From: an uncultured Prochlorococcus sp.
GTDB taxonomy: Bacteria > Cyanobacteriota > Cyanobacteriia > PCC-6307 > Cyanobiaceae
Reading direction: 5' to 3'
NCBI GenBank assembly: GCA_902521995.1
Contig: CABYTO010000005.1
Location: 23,961-87,960 of the forward strand
Length of the DNA: 64,000 bases
The position numbers and the translations under genes are program-made. How positions within the stretch are numbered: position 1 is the first letter of the stretch; each line of letters begins with the position of its first letter. Below are positions 24,997-34,581 of this stretch, piece after piece. The notes under the pieces are model-generated. The model had not been told where the DNA came from and searched no databases. It saw nothing but the letters and a program-made list of their open reading frames with translations.

Positions 24997-25646
24997 GATT
25001 TTTCACCTCCTTTTTTGCCTACAACATTGTTTGGCTTAATGTTTACAATTGAGCCTGGCTTACCTGGGACAGAACCCTTTACTACAAGCAAATTTTTCTG
25101 ATCATCAATTTTCACAACTAACAAACCTTTAGTAGTTATCTGTTTTCCTCCATATCTTCCTGCCATTCTTTTTCCAGGGTAAATTCTGCCTGGAGTAGTT
25201 CCAGCTCCAGTAGATCCAGGTGCTCTATGATTTTTTGAACCATGACTCATAGGACCTCTGCTAAAACCATGTCTTTTCTGATAACCAGCAAAACCTCTAC
25301 CCATAGATTTGCCACTGATATCAACTTTTTGACCAACCTCAAAATTTTTAACAGTTATTTGATTTCCTATTTCATAAGATGAAGTTTCTTCAACCCTATA
25401 TTCTTTCAAGTGCTTTAAAAGTTCTTCACCTGATTTCAACAAATGTCCCTTTTCAGGTTTACTTACATGCTTCTCTTTAGATAGGCCATAGCCTATCTGA
25501 ACGGCAGTATAACCATCCAAAGCGGTTGTTTTCAATTGAGTGACACGGCAAGGACCAGCCTCAATAAGAGTAACAGGTACCGAATTACCATTGTCATCGA
25601 AAAGTTGGGACATGCCCAATTTCTTTCCTAAAATTCCTATAGACAT
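24993..25646 (-). CDS. rplC: 50S ribosomal protein L3
   Basis: [59 protein letters not shown]. Confidence 0.98.
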   Translation of the reverse strand: MSIGILGKKLGMSQLFDDNGNSVPVTLIEAGPCRVTQLKTTALDGYTAVQIGYGLSKEKHVSKPEKGHLLKSGEELLKHLKEYRVEETSSYEIGNQITVKNFEVGQKVDISGKSMGRGFAGYQKRHGFSRGPMSHGSKNHRAPGSTGAGTTPGRIYPGKRMAGRYGGKQITTKGLLVVKIDDQKNLLVVKGSVPGKPGSIVNIKPNNVVGKKGGEKS

Positions 25647-25739
25647 AAGACTAAATTAGACTAGCTCGTAATAATTTTTAAATTATCTAAACCCTAAATT
25701 TATTTAGGTGAAGTTAATAAAAAAACAATTATTAAGGTT

Positions 25740-25860
25740 GAGACTTATCTAACAATTTAGATAGTTTCTCATGGGATAAACCCACCTGAATTTTTTAACG
25801 AAACGCTAAAAAATGTGAAATTTGCAGAGGCTCGGCTAGCTTGCGAGCTTAAAAATTCAC
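25740..25860. promoter_or_regulatory. Candidate structured RNA/leader region: three successive hairpins between divergent rplC and ndhN
   Basis: Hairpin 1: GAGA ct TATCTA-acaatt-TAGATA gtt TCTC (25740-25770). Hairpin 2: TGGG-ataaa-CCCA (25772-25784). Hairpin 3: GTGAA..TTT...AGGCTCG-gctagcttg-CGAGCTT..AAA.TTCAC (25815-25860). Strand unresolved. Confidence 0.4.
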
Positions 25861-25925
25861 TGAGTTACAATTGTACATCATCAAGTACCATAAAATAAAA
25901 TAAAATAGAAATAAAGGAATTTTTT

Positions 25926-26402
25926 ATGCCATTACTTCTCACAGGGAAAAAGTTTCATAACGATTTAAAAACTAACAAATGTCTTGCAATCTTTGCTCCG
26001 CTTGAAGGTGGTTATGAAACTCGTCTTTTGAGGAGAATGAGGGCCAAGGGCTTTAAAACTTTTATAACCTCAGCAAGAGGGCTTGGAGATCCTGAAGTCT
26101 TCTTACTCAAGTTGCATGGCATTAGACCACCTCATCTTGGTCATCAAAGCGTAGGGAGAAATGGAGCGCTTGGTGAAGTTCAACAAGTAATTCCACAAGC
26201 TTCTGAGTTATTTAATGAAAATGATAAAAATAAATTACTTTGGTTATTAGAAGGTCAAGTATTGTCTCAATCTGAATTAGAGAGTTTAATAGAGATCTGC
26301 AGTAATGATAATAAACTAACAATTGTTATTGAAATGGGGGGTTCTAGAAAACTTGAATGGAAGCCATTAAGTAACTATATTTTAGATGAATTTGAAAGTT
26401 AA
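25926..26402 (+). CDS. ndhN: NAD(P)H-quinone oxidoreductase subunit N
   Basis: [42 protein letters not shown]; cyanobacterial NdhN-type sequence. Confidence 0.92.
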   Translation: MPLLLTGKKFHNDLKTNKCLAIFAPLEGGYETRLLRRMRAKGFKTFITSARGLGDPEVFLLKLHGIRPPHLGHQSVGRNGALGEVQQVIPQASELFNENDKNKLLWLLEGQVLSQSELESLIEICSNDNKLTIVIEMGGSRKLEWKPLSNYILDEFES

Positions 26403-26407
26403 CTTGT

Positions 26408-27415
26408 TTGAATACAACCAAGATTAAAAAAGATAAATGGATTAAATTAATTTGTGGTGCCAGTAATGAAGATATTGTTGCCATAGAAGATTTATGTGCA
26501 ATTTATACTGCTGCTGGTGTCGACTACATAGATGTTGCCGCAGAAGAATCTATAGTCCATGCAGCAAAAAAAGGAATCGAGTGGGCAAAAAAAATCTTTG
26601 ATAACTCCCCTGGATTAATGATAAGCATTAGTGATGGAAATGATATCCACTTTCGTAAAGCAAAATTTGATCCGCTAAGATGCCCTACTAATTGTCCAAG
26701 ACCGTGCGAAAAAGTATGTCCTACCTTTGCAATTGATAACTCTGGGATCAAAAAAAGTAAATGTTATGGATGTGGAAGATGTTTGAATAGCTGTCCCCTA
26801 AATCTAATTAGTGAATATGAATATAATTTGTCAAAAGATGATTTAGCATCAACACTTCAAAAAATAAAGCCTAATGCAGTAGAAATCCATACAGAAATCA
26901 ATCGACTAGATTCTTTTACAAAAGTTGTCAGTATCCTTAAAAGTTCCGGAACGAAATTAGACAAGATATCTATCAGTTGCGGATTAAATCAATCTTTCAA
27001 AAAATTACAAGAGCCCGATGATCTTTTGAAAGCTCTTTGGGAAAGATATGAAATTCTCAAAAAACTTGATATTCCCCTTATTTGGCAGCTAGATGGAAGG
27101 CCAATGTCTGGAGATCTTGCTCCTACAACAAGTAGAGATGCTGTTAAGTTATTTGAAAAAATCGGTTCAGATCTTCCACCGGGATTAATTCAATTGGCAG
27201 GAGGAACAAATGAAAAAACTCATGAATTTTTGAATTCAAACAATCTCCCAGACGGAATAGCATTTGGAAGTGCTGCAAGAAAAATTATGCAGCCTCTTAT
27301 TGAATTTGCTCATAAAAATAACAAAAAACTCTATGATTATCCTGAAAGAATGGCTTTAGCGATAAAAAAAGCTAAGAAATTTATTGAGCCATGGAAATCG
27401 AGCTCATTCAAATAA
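26408..27415 (+). CDS. ldpA: LdpA-like iron-sulfur protein (light-dependent period A)
   Basis: Two Cys clusters CPTNCPRPCEKVCP and CYGCGRCLNSCP; TTG start; directly downstream of ndhN. Confidence 0.8.
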   Translation: MNTTKIKKDKWIKLICGASNEDIVAIEDLCAIYTAAGVDYIDVAAEESIVHAAKKGIEWAKKIFDNSPGLMISISDGNDIHFRKAKFDPLRCPTNCPRPCEKVCPTFAIDNSGIKKSKCYGCGRCLNSCPLNLISEYEYNLSKDDLASTLQKIKPNAVEIHTEINRLDSFTKVVSILKSSGTKLDKISISCGLNQSFKKLQEPDDLLKALWERYEILKKLDIPLIWQLDGRPMSGDLAPTTSRDAVKLFEKIGSDLPPGLIQLAGGTNEKTHEFLNSNNLPDGIAFGSAARKIMQPLIEFAHKNNKKLYDYPERMALAIKKAKKFIEPWKSSSFK

Positions 27416-27509
27416 TATTTTTATTTTTCAAAACTAGCGCCATGTTTATAAAAACTTTGTATTTTTTGGATAGAAAAAAATCTTTTAATGTATTAAAATA
27501 AAAAATCAA

Positions 27510-27581
27510 TGGGCCGTCGCCAAGTGGTAAGGCATCGGGTTTTGGTCTCGACATTCCTAGGTTCGAATCCTAGCGGCCCAG
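27510..27581 (+). tRNA. tRNA-Gln(TTG)
   Basis: TGGGCCGTCGCCAAGTGGTAAGGCATCGGGTTTTGGTCTCGACATTCCTAGGTTCGAATCCTAGCGGCCCAG; anticodon loop TTTTGGT. Confidence 0.95.
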
Positions 27582-27594
27582 TTCTAATATTCAA

Positions 27595-28374
27595 TTGGTG
27601 TCTTCTCAAAAAATTTTTCTATTTGATTTTGATGGAGTAATAGTTGATGGAATGCAAGAATATTGGCATAGCTCCTTGCTGGCCTGTGAAAGATATTTAA
27701 ATTCACCCAACATCACTATTGATCAAAAACTTTATCAAGGAGTACCAAATTCTTTCAAAGAAATTAGGCCTTGGGTTAAATATGGTTGGGAAATGATTTT
27801 AATTGTTCACGAAATTATAAAAACAGAAAATCCATTAAAAAGTGATAATAAAGATGATTTCACTAATAATTATCATCAAAATTGCCAGAGAATATTAAAT
27901 GAAAATTCCTGGATAGCAGAAGATATGCAAAAAATGTTAGATAAGTCTCGCAAGTACCAAATTGATAATGATTTTAAATCGTGGGTAAATTTACATAAAC
28001 CTTTTTTTGAAATTATAAATTTCATGAAAGAATTAAGCAAAAGAGGAATAAAAACTGGAGTCATTACAACTAAAGGGAAAATATTTGCAGAAAAAATTCT
28101 TAAACAATTAAATATTTTTCCAGAATTTATTTTTGGTTATGAATCAGGAACAAAAATCAAAATAGCTGAAAAACTTACACAAACTTATGAAATTTTAGGC
28201 TTTATAGAAGATAGAAAAAAAACTCTAATCGATATTAAACAAAATTCAGAAACTTCTCACATTCCATGCTTCCTAGCTGATTGGGGATATTTGAAAGAAT
28301 CAGATAAAAATAAGTTAAGTAATGAAATCAAATTATTAAAATTAGGAAACCTTGGAGAATTAGTTGCAATTTAA
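27595..28374 (+). CDS. HAD-superfamily hydrolase
   Basis: IFLFDFDGVIVDGMQEYW; GVITTKGKIFAEKILKQLNI; GFIEDRKKTL; GTG/TTG-type start. Confidence 0.7.
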   Translation: MVSSQKIFLFDFDGVIVDGMQEYWHSSLLACERYLNSPNITIDQKLYQGVPNSFKEIRPWVKYGWEMILIVHEIIKTENPLKSDNKDDFTNNYHQNCQRILNENSWIAEDMQKMLDKSRKYQIDNDFKSWVNLHKPFFEIINFMKELSKRGIKTGVITTKGKIFAEKILKQLNIFPEFIFGYESGTKIKIAEKLTQTYEILGFIEDRKKTLIDIKQNSETSHIPCFLADWGYLKESDKNKLSNEIKLLKLGNLGELVAI

Positions 28375-28486
28375 AGATAATCAGCTAGAGTACAGATGTA
28401 CTATAGTTTGTATTTATGAAGTTTGGTTTAAATAAAAATTTCCAAATTTAGAATAATTACAAGAACTTTAACCGATAAATCAAACA

Positions 28487-29584
28487 ATGAGCCTTGAAGA
28501 AAAGAAAAAAACTGAATCAAAAGAAAAAGACAAGGCATTAAGTCTTGTCTTAGGTCAAATAGAAAGAAATTTTGGACGAGGTTCAATAATGAGACTTGGT
28601 GACGCCTCAAGAATGAAAGTAGAAACAATATCTACTGGAGCGCTCACCTTAGATTTAGCATTAGGAGGAGGCTATCCAAAAGGAAGAGTAGTAGAAGTTT
28701 ACGGACCAGAAAGTTCAGGAAAAACTACATTAACCCTTCACGCGATTGCGGAAGTCCAAAAAAATGGAGGAGTAGCTGCATTTGTAGATGCTGAGCATGC
28801 ACTCGATCCAGTTTATGCAGCCTCTTTAGGTGTTGATGTTGAAAATTTGTTAGTTTCACAGCCAGATACTGGTGAAATGGCTCTAGAAATAGTTGACCAA
28901 CTTATAAGATCGAGTGCGGTAGATCTTGTAGTTGTTGACTCGGTCGCAGCACTAACCCCAAGAGCCGAGATAGAAGGAGAGATGGGAGATCACGTAATTG
29001 GAAGCCAAGCAAGGCTAATGAGCCAAGCAATGAGGAAAATAACAGGAAATATTGGCAAATCAGGATGTACGGTAATATTCCTGAATCAATTACGCCTAAA
29101 AATTGGCGTTACATACGGCAATCCAGAAACAACCACAGGAGGTAATGCATTAAAATTTTACGCCTCAGTAAGACTTGATATCAGAAGAATTCAAACTCTT
29201 AAAAGAGGCACTGAGGAATATGGCATAAGAGCAAAAGTGAAAGTAGCAAAAAACAAAGTTGCACCCCCATTTAGAATCGCAGAATTTGATATTCTCTTTG
29301 GGAAAGGTATTAGCACAACAGGATGCTTATTAGATTTAGCAGAAGAGACTAATATCATCATAAGGAGAGGTGCTTGGTATAGTTATGAAGGAGAAAATAT
29401 TGGACAAGGAAGAGATAATACAATTATTTGGCTTGATCAAAACTTAGAAATCAGGAATAAAGTAGAATCTATGGTTAAAGAGAAGTTAACAGAAGGAACT
29501 GAAGTCAGTTCTAATTCAATGAAAGCATTAAATAGCAATCCTGCTAATACAATCGCTGTTAATGATATAAAAACAGTAGCTTAG
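28487..29584 (+). CDS. recA: Recombinase A
   Basis: [65 protein letters not shown]. Confidence 0.98.
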   Translation: MSLEEKKKTESKEKDKALSLVLGQIERNFGRGSIMRLGDASRMKVETISTGALTLDLALGGGYPKGRVVEVYGPESSGKTTLTLHAIAEVQKNGGVAAFVDAEHALDPVYAASLGVDVENLLVSQPDTGEMALEIVDQLIRSSAVDLVVVDSVAALTPRAEIEGEMGDHVIGSQARLMSQAMRKITGNIGKSGCTVIFLNQLRLKIGVTYGNPETTTGGNALKFYASVRLDIRRIQTLKRGTEEYGIRAKVKVAKNKVAPPFRIAEFDILFGKGISTTGCLLDLAEETNIIIRRGAWYSYEGENIGQGRDNTIIWLDQNLEIRNKVESMVKEKLTEGTEVSSNSMKALNSNPANTIAVNDIKTVA

Positions 29585-29586
29585 AT

Positions 29587-29832
29587 TTATAAAGAATCAG
29601 CTAAAGTCCACCATCCAGCAGCAGGGCCTATAAATCTCACTACAATCCATAAGATTACTAACCCTCCGATTCCAAACCAACTGGCCTTAATACTTAATTT
29701 AATTAGGTTATCTCTTTGATTGATTGTAAAGGGAAGCCATTCAAATAATCTTGGAGACTCATCAATTTTAGTTTTAGTATTATTTTTTTTTGGAGGTAAA
29801 CCAAGTGTTTTACGTCTTTTTGCTTCTCCCAT
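29587..29832 (-). CDS. DUF2839-like small membrane protein
   Basis: MGEAKRRKTLGLPPKK...; one hydrophobic segment WFGIGGLVILWIVVRFIGPAAGWW. Confidence 0.7.
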   Translation of the reverse strand: MGEAKRRKTLGLPPKKNNTKTKIDESPRLFEWLPFTINQRDNLIKLSIKASWFGIGGLVILWIVVRFIGPAAGWWTLADSL

Positions 29833-29860
29833 ATTTCTTTAGTTATTTACAAATCATAAC

Positions 29861-31309
29861 CTAATCAAAAGGTAGCATATAGTTAATTTGTTTTGAGGGT
29901 TGAATGTTTTGCAAAAGGAATCTTCCCCAGTTTCTTTTATTTGCTCTTCCATCTAGGATTATTAACTTACCTGAATTTCTTCTTAAAGGAGAAATAGATT
30001 TTTCAAGTTTAATTCTAGCTTGAGGAAGAAAGAAGTCTCTAAACCAATCTTGAGAAAGCTTCTTTTTATGAGAGACAGTAATTGCATTAATGGGTTCTGA
30101 CATATTCGGAATCGGAAGTAAAGGAATGATAATTTGTTCCGGAATTTGAATTAAATAAGAATTCATAATCCACCAGTCAAAACTAGAGCAAAGGATTTCA
30201 TTTCTACCTGAGGGAATTGTCTCTAGCAATACTCTCTTCCCGTAAGTAGAAGCTAATTCTGTAGCAAGATTAGTTTTTAAATCAATATCATCAGACAAAA
30301 CTAAAGTTAAACCCTTTCTAAAAAGTATTAATTTTTTGCATTTGTCCAAGATTGAATTGGTAAAAAGAGGATTGTTAGGAAGCAACTGTTTAGAGGGAAT
30401 ATATAAAGAAATCTTTTTCTCTTCAAAATTACTCTTAAAATTAATAACCAAGTCAATATTTAAACTATGCTTTTTAAAATACATTTGGAAAAAATTATCT
30501 TTTCTCAATGCTGATAAAAAAACAAATTTATTATTTGAAAAAAATTCCTTAATTTGAAAAAGTTCATCTATTGGCTGTAAATACAAATTCCAATCTAAAT
30601 TTGTATCGTTTAACTTTACCCAGCATGCCCAACCTTGAGATAATGCTTTGTTGACGCTTAAAAATTTATCAGAAAAAAAAGAATTTTTATAAAAAAAGTT
30701 TGACAAGAAACTAATTTCTTTTTCATCTAAATTGATATAACTATTTCCTAAGACCTTTCTCAAGAAGAACTTATTCTTCAACGAATCATATACTTTTATA
30801 AATTTTTGATTGATTAATTCAAATTCTTTAAAATTTTTTGTCCAATCCTTTTTAAGTAAAGAAATCCTAAAATGATTTTTTAAATCCTGTTTTATATCCT
30901 CAATTCCTGAATAAACTATTCGATGATTTCTAAGATTACGAGAATTGGGATCATTTAGAAAATTTTGGATAGTTATCAAGTTAACATGATGATTTGCAAA
31001 AATAAATTGATCATTTTTCAAAATAAAATTAAAACCTAGATTTTTCAATGAATCAACCTGAAATTGGCTTATAAATTGGATTTTTTCTTTAGATAAAATA
31101 AAAGTTGAATCCTCTTCCTTTAAAAATAAAGAAATCAAAATTGGAGGTAACCAATCATAGCTAGAGAAAATTTCTGAATTAATTAGATAGGTAGAATCAT
31201 TTTCAATACATTTGGAAACTATCCTCCCAAAAGAATATATGTGCTCCCAATTAATATTTTGATCTCTCAAAAAATTTTTCAAATATTGATGACTTAAAAT
31301 TTCAAGCAT
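29861..31309 (-). CDS. DinG/Rad3-like helicase-related protein, highly divergent
   Basis: Only the C-terminus is clearly helicase-like: DWFRDFFLPQARIKLEKSISPLRRNSGKLIILDGRANKRNWGRFLLQNI. No GxGKT or DEAH/DEAD motif seen. Confidence 0.55.
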   Translation of the reverse strand: MLEILSHQYLKNFLRDQNINWEHIYSFGRIVSKCIENDSTYLINSEIFSSYDWLPPILISLFLKEEDSTFILSKEKIQFISQFQVDSLKNLGFNFILKNDQFIFANHHVNLITIQNFLNDPNSRNLRNHRIVYSGIEDIKQDLKNHFRISLLKKDWTKNFKEFELINQKFIKVYDSLKNKFFLRKVLGNSYINLDEKEISFLSNFFYKNSFFSDKFLSVNKALSQGWACWVKLNDTNLDWNLYLQPIDELFQIKEFFSNNKFVFLSALRKDNFFQMYFKKHSLNIDLVINFKSNFEEKKISLYIPSKQLLPNNPLFTNSILDKCKKLILFRKGLTLVLSDDIDLKTNLATELASTYGKRVLLETIPSGRNEILCSSFDWWIMNSYLIQIPEQIIIPLLPIPNMSEPINAITVSHKKKLSQDWFRDFFLPQARIKLEKSISPLRRNSGKLIILDGRANKRNWGRFLLQNIQPSKQINYMLPFD

Positions 31310-31404
31310 TTATAATTAATTTAATTTCAAAAACATGCAAAATTTATGAACCTAATATACAAAAAATTGGTATCAATAAAAGAGGGTCTTGAATTAATTA
31401 ATTT

Positions 31405-32244
31405 ATGAAAATAGGAATAGTAGGATTAGGATTAATTGGTGGTTCTTTAGGATTAAAACTCCAAAGTCTAAATCATACAATTTATGGAATAGCAAATAAT
31501 GAATTTAATGAAAAAAAAGCTAGGGATAAAAAACTTGCAAATTTTGTTAGCTGTGATCTGAGCTTATTAAAAAAATGTGAGCTAATAATTTTGGCATTGC
31601 CTATCAAAGATTTGATCAGTCCTTCGCAACAATTAGTAGCATCAATACCTCAGGAAATAATACTTACTGATGTAGGGTCTGTAAAAGAACCAATTGTAAA
31701 TACATGGGAAAATTCACATCCTCTATTTATTGGATCTCATCCAATGGCAGGGACAGAAAAAAAAGGAGTTGATTCAGGTTTTGAAGGTCTTTTTAAAAAT
31801 GCAAAATGGATTATTACCCCAACACAAAATAGTGATTTAAATTCAGTTAGAACTATTTCCGAGCTCATAAAATCAATGGATTGTGAAATTTGCCAAGCTT
31901 CGCCAAAAGAGCATGATGAAGCAGTATCTCTAATTTCTCATTTGCCTATATTTTTAGCTTCTGCCCTCATAGAAACTGCGCAAACAAAAAATAATAAATC
32001 TTTATTAGATCTCTCGCAAAAATTAGCTGCTACAGGATTTGCTGACACTTCGAGAGTTGGCGGAGGCAATGAACAACTAGGCCTAGATTTAGCTATTAAT
32101 AATCAGATTAATGTTTTAAATTCCATAAATAATTTTAAAAATAAGCTGAATATACTGGAATCTCTTATTAAAGAAAAAAATTGGGATTTACTTTCTAAAA
32201 AACTTGCTGAAGCAAAAGAAAACAGACAAAATTTTATAAACTAA
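31405..32244 (+). CDS. tyrA: Prephenate/arogenate dehydrogenase
   Basis: IGIVGLGLIGGSLGLKLQ; HPMAGTEKKGVDSG; DTSRVGGGNEQL. Confidence 0.92.
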   Translation: MKIGIVGLGLIGGSLGLKLQSLNHTIYGIANNEFNEKKARDKKLANFVSCDLSLLKKCELIILALPIKDLISPSQQLVASIPQEIILTDVGSVKEPIVNTWENSHPLFIGSHPMAGTEKKGVDSGFEGLFKNAKWIITPTQNSDLNSVRTISELIKSMDCEICQASPKEHDEAVSLISHLPIFLASALIETAQTKNNKSLLDLSQKLAATGFADTSRVGGGNEQLGLDLAINNQINVLNSINNFKNKLNILESLIKEKNWDLLSKKLAEAKENRQNFIN

Positions 32245-33691
32245 AATTTTCTATACCTTTGGAAGCTAAAATTTGCCTTGAAACCATTAATGCAGACTGA
32301 CTAACACCTGCAGTCCCCTCTCCTGGATAAATCGAATCTCCACATAACCATAAACCTTCAAAAGGTGTCCTACTTGATAATCCAAATAAACCAAAAATAT
32401 CTGGATTTTGACCAAGCCCGCCTACTATTCCATTAGGTCTTTTTGTCCATTTTTCAAAGCCCAATGGAGTTGCTAATTCTCTATGTAGCCATTTTTCAGG
32501 ATCAATATCAAATTGACTTTCCAATTCAAGGGATATTTTTTTCATGAAACCATTTTTTTTCTTTAAGTAAGTTTGTTTATCTAGATCAAACCAATCTTTA
32601 GTTTTGGTAAAGATACTGGCAATTAAAGTAACCTCACCTTTTGGCGCTCTTCCATCACCATCATCACTAATTGATACAAATAACGAACAAAATTCTTTTG
32701 AAACAAATTGATAATGATTGGAGAATGTTTTTTTAATATGTTCCTTTTTTAATGCTGAATAAAAAACTACAGCTCCACTTGGATCAGGCAAATTATTAAG
32801 TCGATTTTTATAATTTTTTTTTCTTTCTAAAGGATCTTTCAAATGCTTGAGCAAAGATTGTGGAGGTGCGGTATAAATCACATCTTTTGCTTGATAAATA
32901 AATGATTTTTTTTTCGAATTAACTTCTTGTCCAAAAATTAAATTCACTCCAGTTTTAATTAATGAACTTTCTAATGATTCACTTAAAGACTGCATAGATT
33001 TTTTAAGATGCCAAAGACCATGTGGCTGTTGACACATCTGAAGAACAGTAGATCCATATAATGCTGCCGTACTATAAACGTCCTCTTGAGAATAAAGTTT
33101 TAGTTGAAGATTTAAGAATTTAATCAAGCGCTCATTCTTGGATAATCCACATATCCGCAATAGATCAAAAATAGTAGATTTAAGTAAGATACCTGTGACA
33201 AGGTTTGAAGGTACTAGTGCTTTGAGAAGTTGAGAAAAATCCCAAAAATTACTTATTGGTAAAACAGGATTATTATTAGCAAATATCCAATTACTTTCAT
33301 GTATTAGGGTACAAAGCTTCCAAAATCTTTGACTCCCAGGAAACTGCATTTCTCGTTCAGCAATCCATTTACTTTTTTCATACCAAATAGGTATAGGATT
33401 ACCACCATCATTTAAATCAACAATGCAAGCAGGGTCTAAAATTGTGGCTTCTGGGGATGGAATATCTAAAAAATCAAAAATTCTAGAATGTATTCCTCCC
33501 TTCTCTAAACCAGCAACCTGAGTTGCGCCAACATCGAAAGTATAATTCTTTCTTTTAAAAGTACCGGCACACCCTCCTGCTTGAGTATGAGATTCGATTA
33601 AAGTCACTGATAAGCCTTGTTTTGATAAAATCGCTGCAGAAGTTAGTCCTGCTATACCGGCGCCTACAACAATAACTTCAGACTTTTTCAT
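32234..33691 (-). CDS. FAD-dependent carotenoid desaturase/isomerase family protein (CrtD-like)
   Basis: VIVVGAGIAGLTSAAILSKQGLSVTLIESHTQAGGCAGTFKRKNYTFDVGATQVAGLEKGGIHSRIF; C-terminal GLWLCGDSIYPGEGTAGVSQSALM. Confidence 0.75.
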   Translation of the reverse strand: MKKSEVIVVGAGIAGLTSAAILSKQGLSVTLIESHTQAGGCAGTFKRKNYTFDVGATQVAGLEKGGIHSRIFDFLDIPSPEATILDPACIVDLNDGGNPIPIWYEKSKWIAEREMQFPGSQRFWKLCTLIHESNWIFANNNPVLPISNFWDFSQLLKALVPSNLVTGILLKSTIFDLLRICGLSKNERLIKFLNLQLKLYSQEDVYSTAALYGSTVLQMCQQPHGLWHLKKSMQSLSESLESSLIKTGVNLIFGQEVNSKKKSFIYQAKDVIYTAPPQSLLKHLKDPLERKKNYKNRLNNLPDPSGAVVFYSALKKEHIKKTFSNHYQFVSKEFCSLFVSISDDGDGRAPKGEVTLIASIFTKTKDWFDLDKQTYLKKKNGFMKKISLELESQFDIDPEKWLHRELATPLGFEKWTKRPNGIVGGLGQNPDIFGLFGLSSRTPFEGLWLCGDSIYPGEGTAGVSQSALMVSRQILASKGIENFSL

Positions 33692-33695
33692 TAAA

Positions 33696-34574
33696 ATGCA
33701 AAAATTATCTCCTATTGAAATTAACGAAATTTGTGAAGAATTAGGTGAAACCTATCCAAAAAGTATTAAACAAGTACATGGTGGCGATATTCATAATGCA
33801 TGGCGAATAGAATTCTCAAACAAAAAGTTATTCCTTAAAAGAAACATTAGAAACAAAAACTTTCTTGAATTTGAAAAATATTGTCTACAAAATTTGAGAA
33901 AATATATTAATCAAGAAAACTTAGTTATTCCTAAAGTTATTGCATATAAAAATATAAAAAATATAGAAATCCTATTAATTGAATGGATAGATATGCATAA
34001 CTTTGACCAAACAAAGCTTGGAAAAGGTTTAGGTGAATTGCACTTGAAATCAGCTGAATCTAACCCCAAAATGTTTGGGTTTCCAGTTGAGGGTTTTATC
34101 GGAACAACAGATCAGAAAAAAGGCTTGGAAGATAATTGGATAGATTGTTTTTTAAACTTAAGGATAATACCTCAATTATTAAGTCTTAAATCGAGAATTT
34201 TAGATAAAGAAATTATAAATAAAGTTAAAGAAAAAATTAAATCAGAATTGCTGAATCACAAACCAATAAATGCTCTAGTTCATGGTGATTTATGGTCAGG
34301 CAATGCAGGAATGGACAAAAATGGAAAGGGGGTTATATTTGACCCTGCATCTTGGTGGGCAGATAATGAAGTAGATATAGCTATGACAAAACTATTTGGA
34401 GGTTTTAGAAAAGAGTTTTATGAAGAATACCATAGAATTTTTCCTATAAAAAACGGATTTGAAAAAAGAATTATTATTTATAATTTTTATCACATATTGA
34501 ATCACGCCAATATGTTTGGAGGAGGGTACTTAAACCAAGTTGAAGATTACGTAAAAGCAATCCTTAATATGTAA
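33696..34574 (+). CDS. Fructosamine kinase-family protein
   Basis: ALVHGDLWSGNAGMDKNGKGVIFDPASWWADNEVDIAMTKLFGGF; FN3K-like fold signature. Confidence 0.85.
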   Translation: MQKLSPIEINEICEELGETYPKSIKQVHGGDIHNAWRIEFSNKKLFLKRNIRNKNFLEFEKYCLQNLRKYINQENLVIPKVIAYKNIKNIEILLIEWIDMHNFDQTKLGKGLGELHLKSAESNPKMFGFPVEGFIGTTDQKKGLEDNWIDCFLNLRIIPQLLSLKSRILDKEIINKVKEKIKSELLNHKPINALVHGDLWSGNAGMDKNGKGVIFDPASWWADNEVDIAMTKLFGGFRKEFYEEYHRIFPIKNGFEKRIIIYNFYHILNHANMFGGGYLNQVEDYVKAILNM

Positions 34575-34581
34575 TCTTTAA

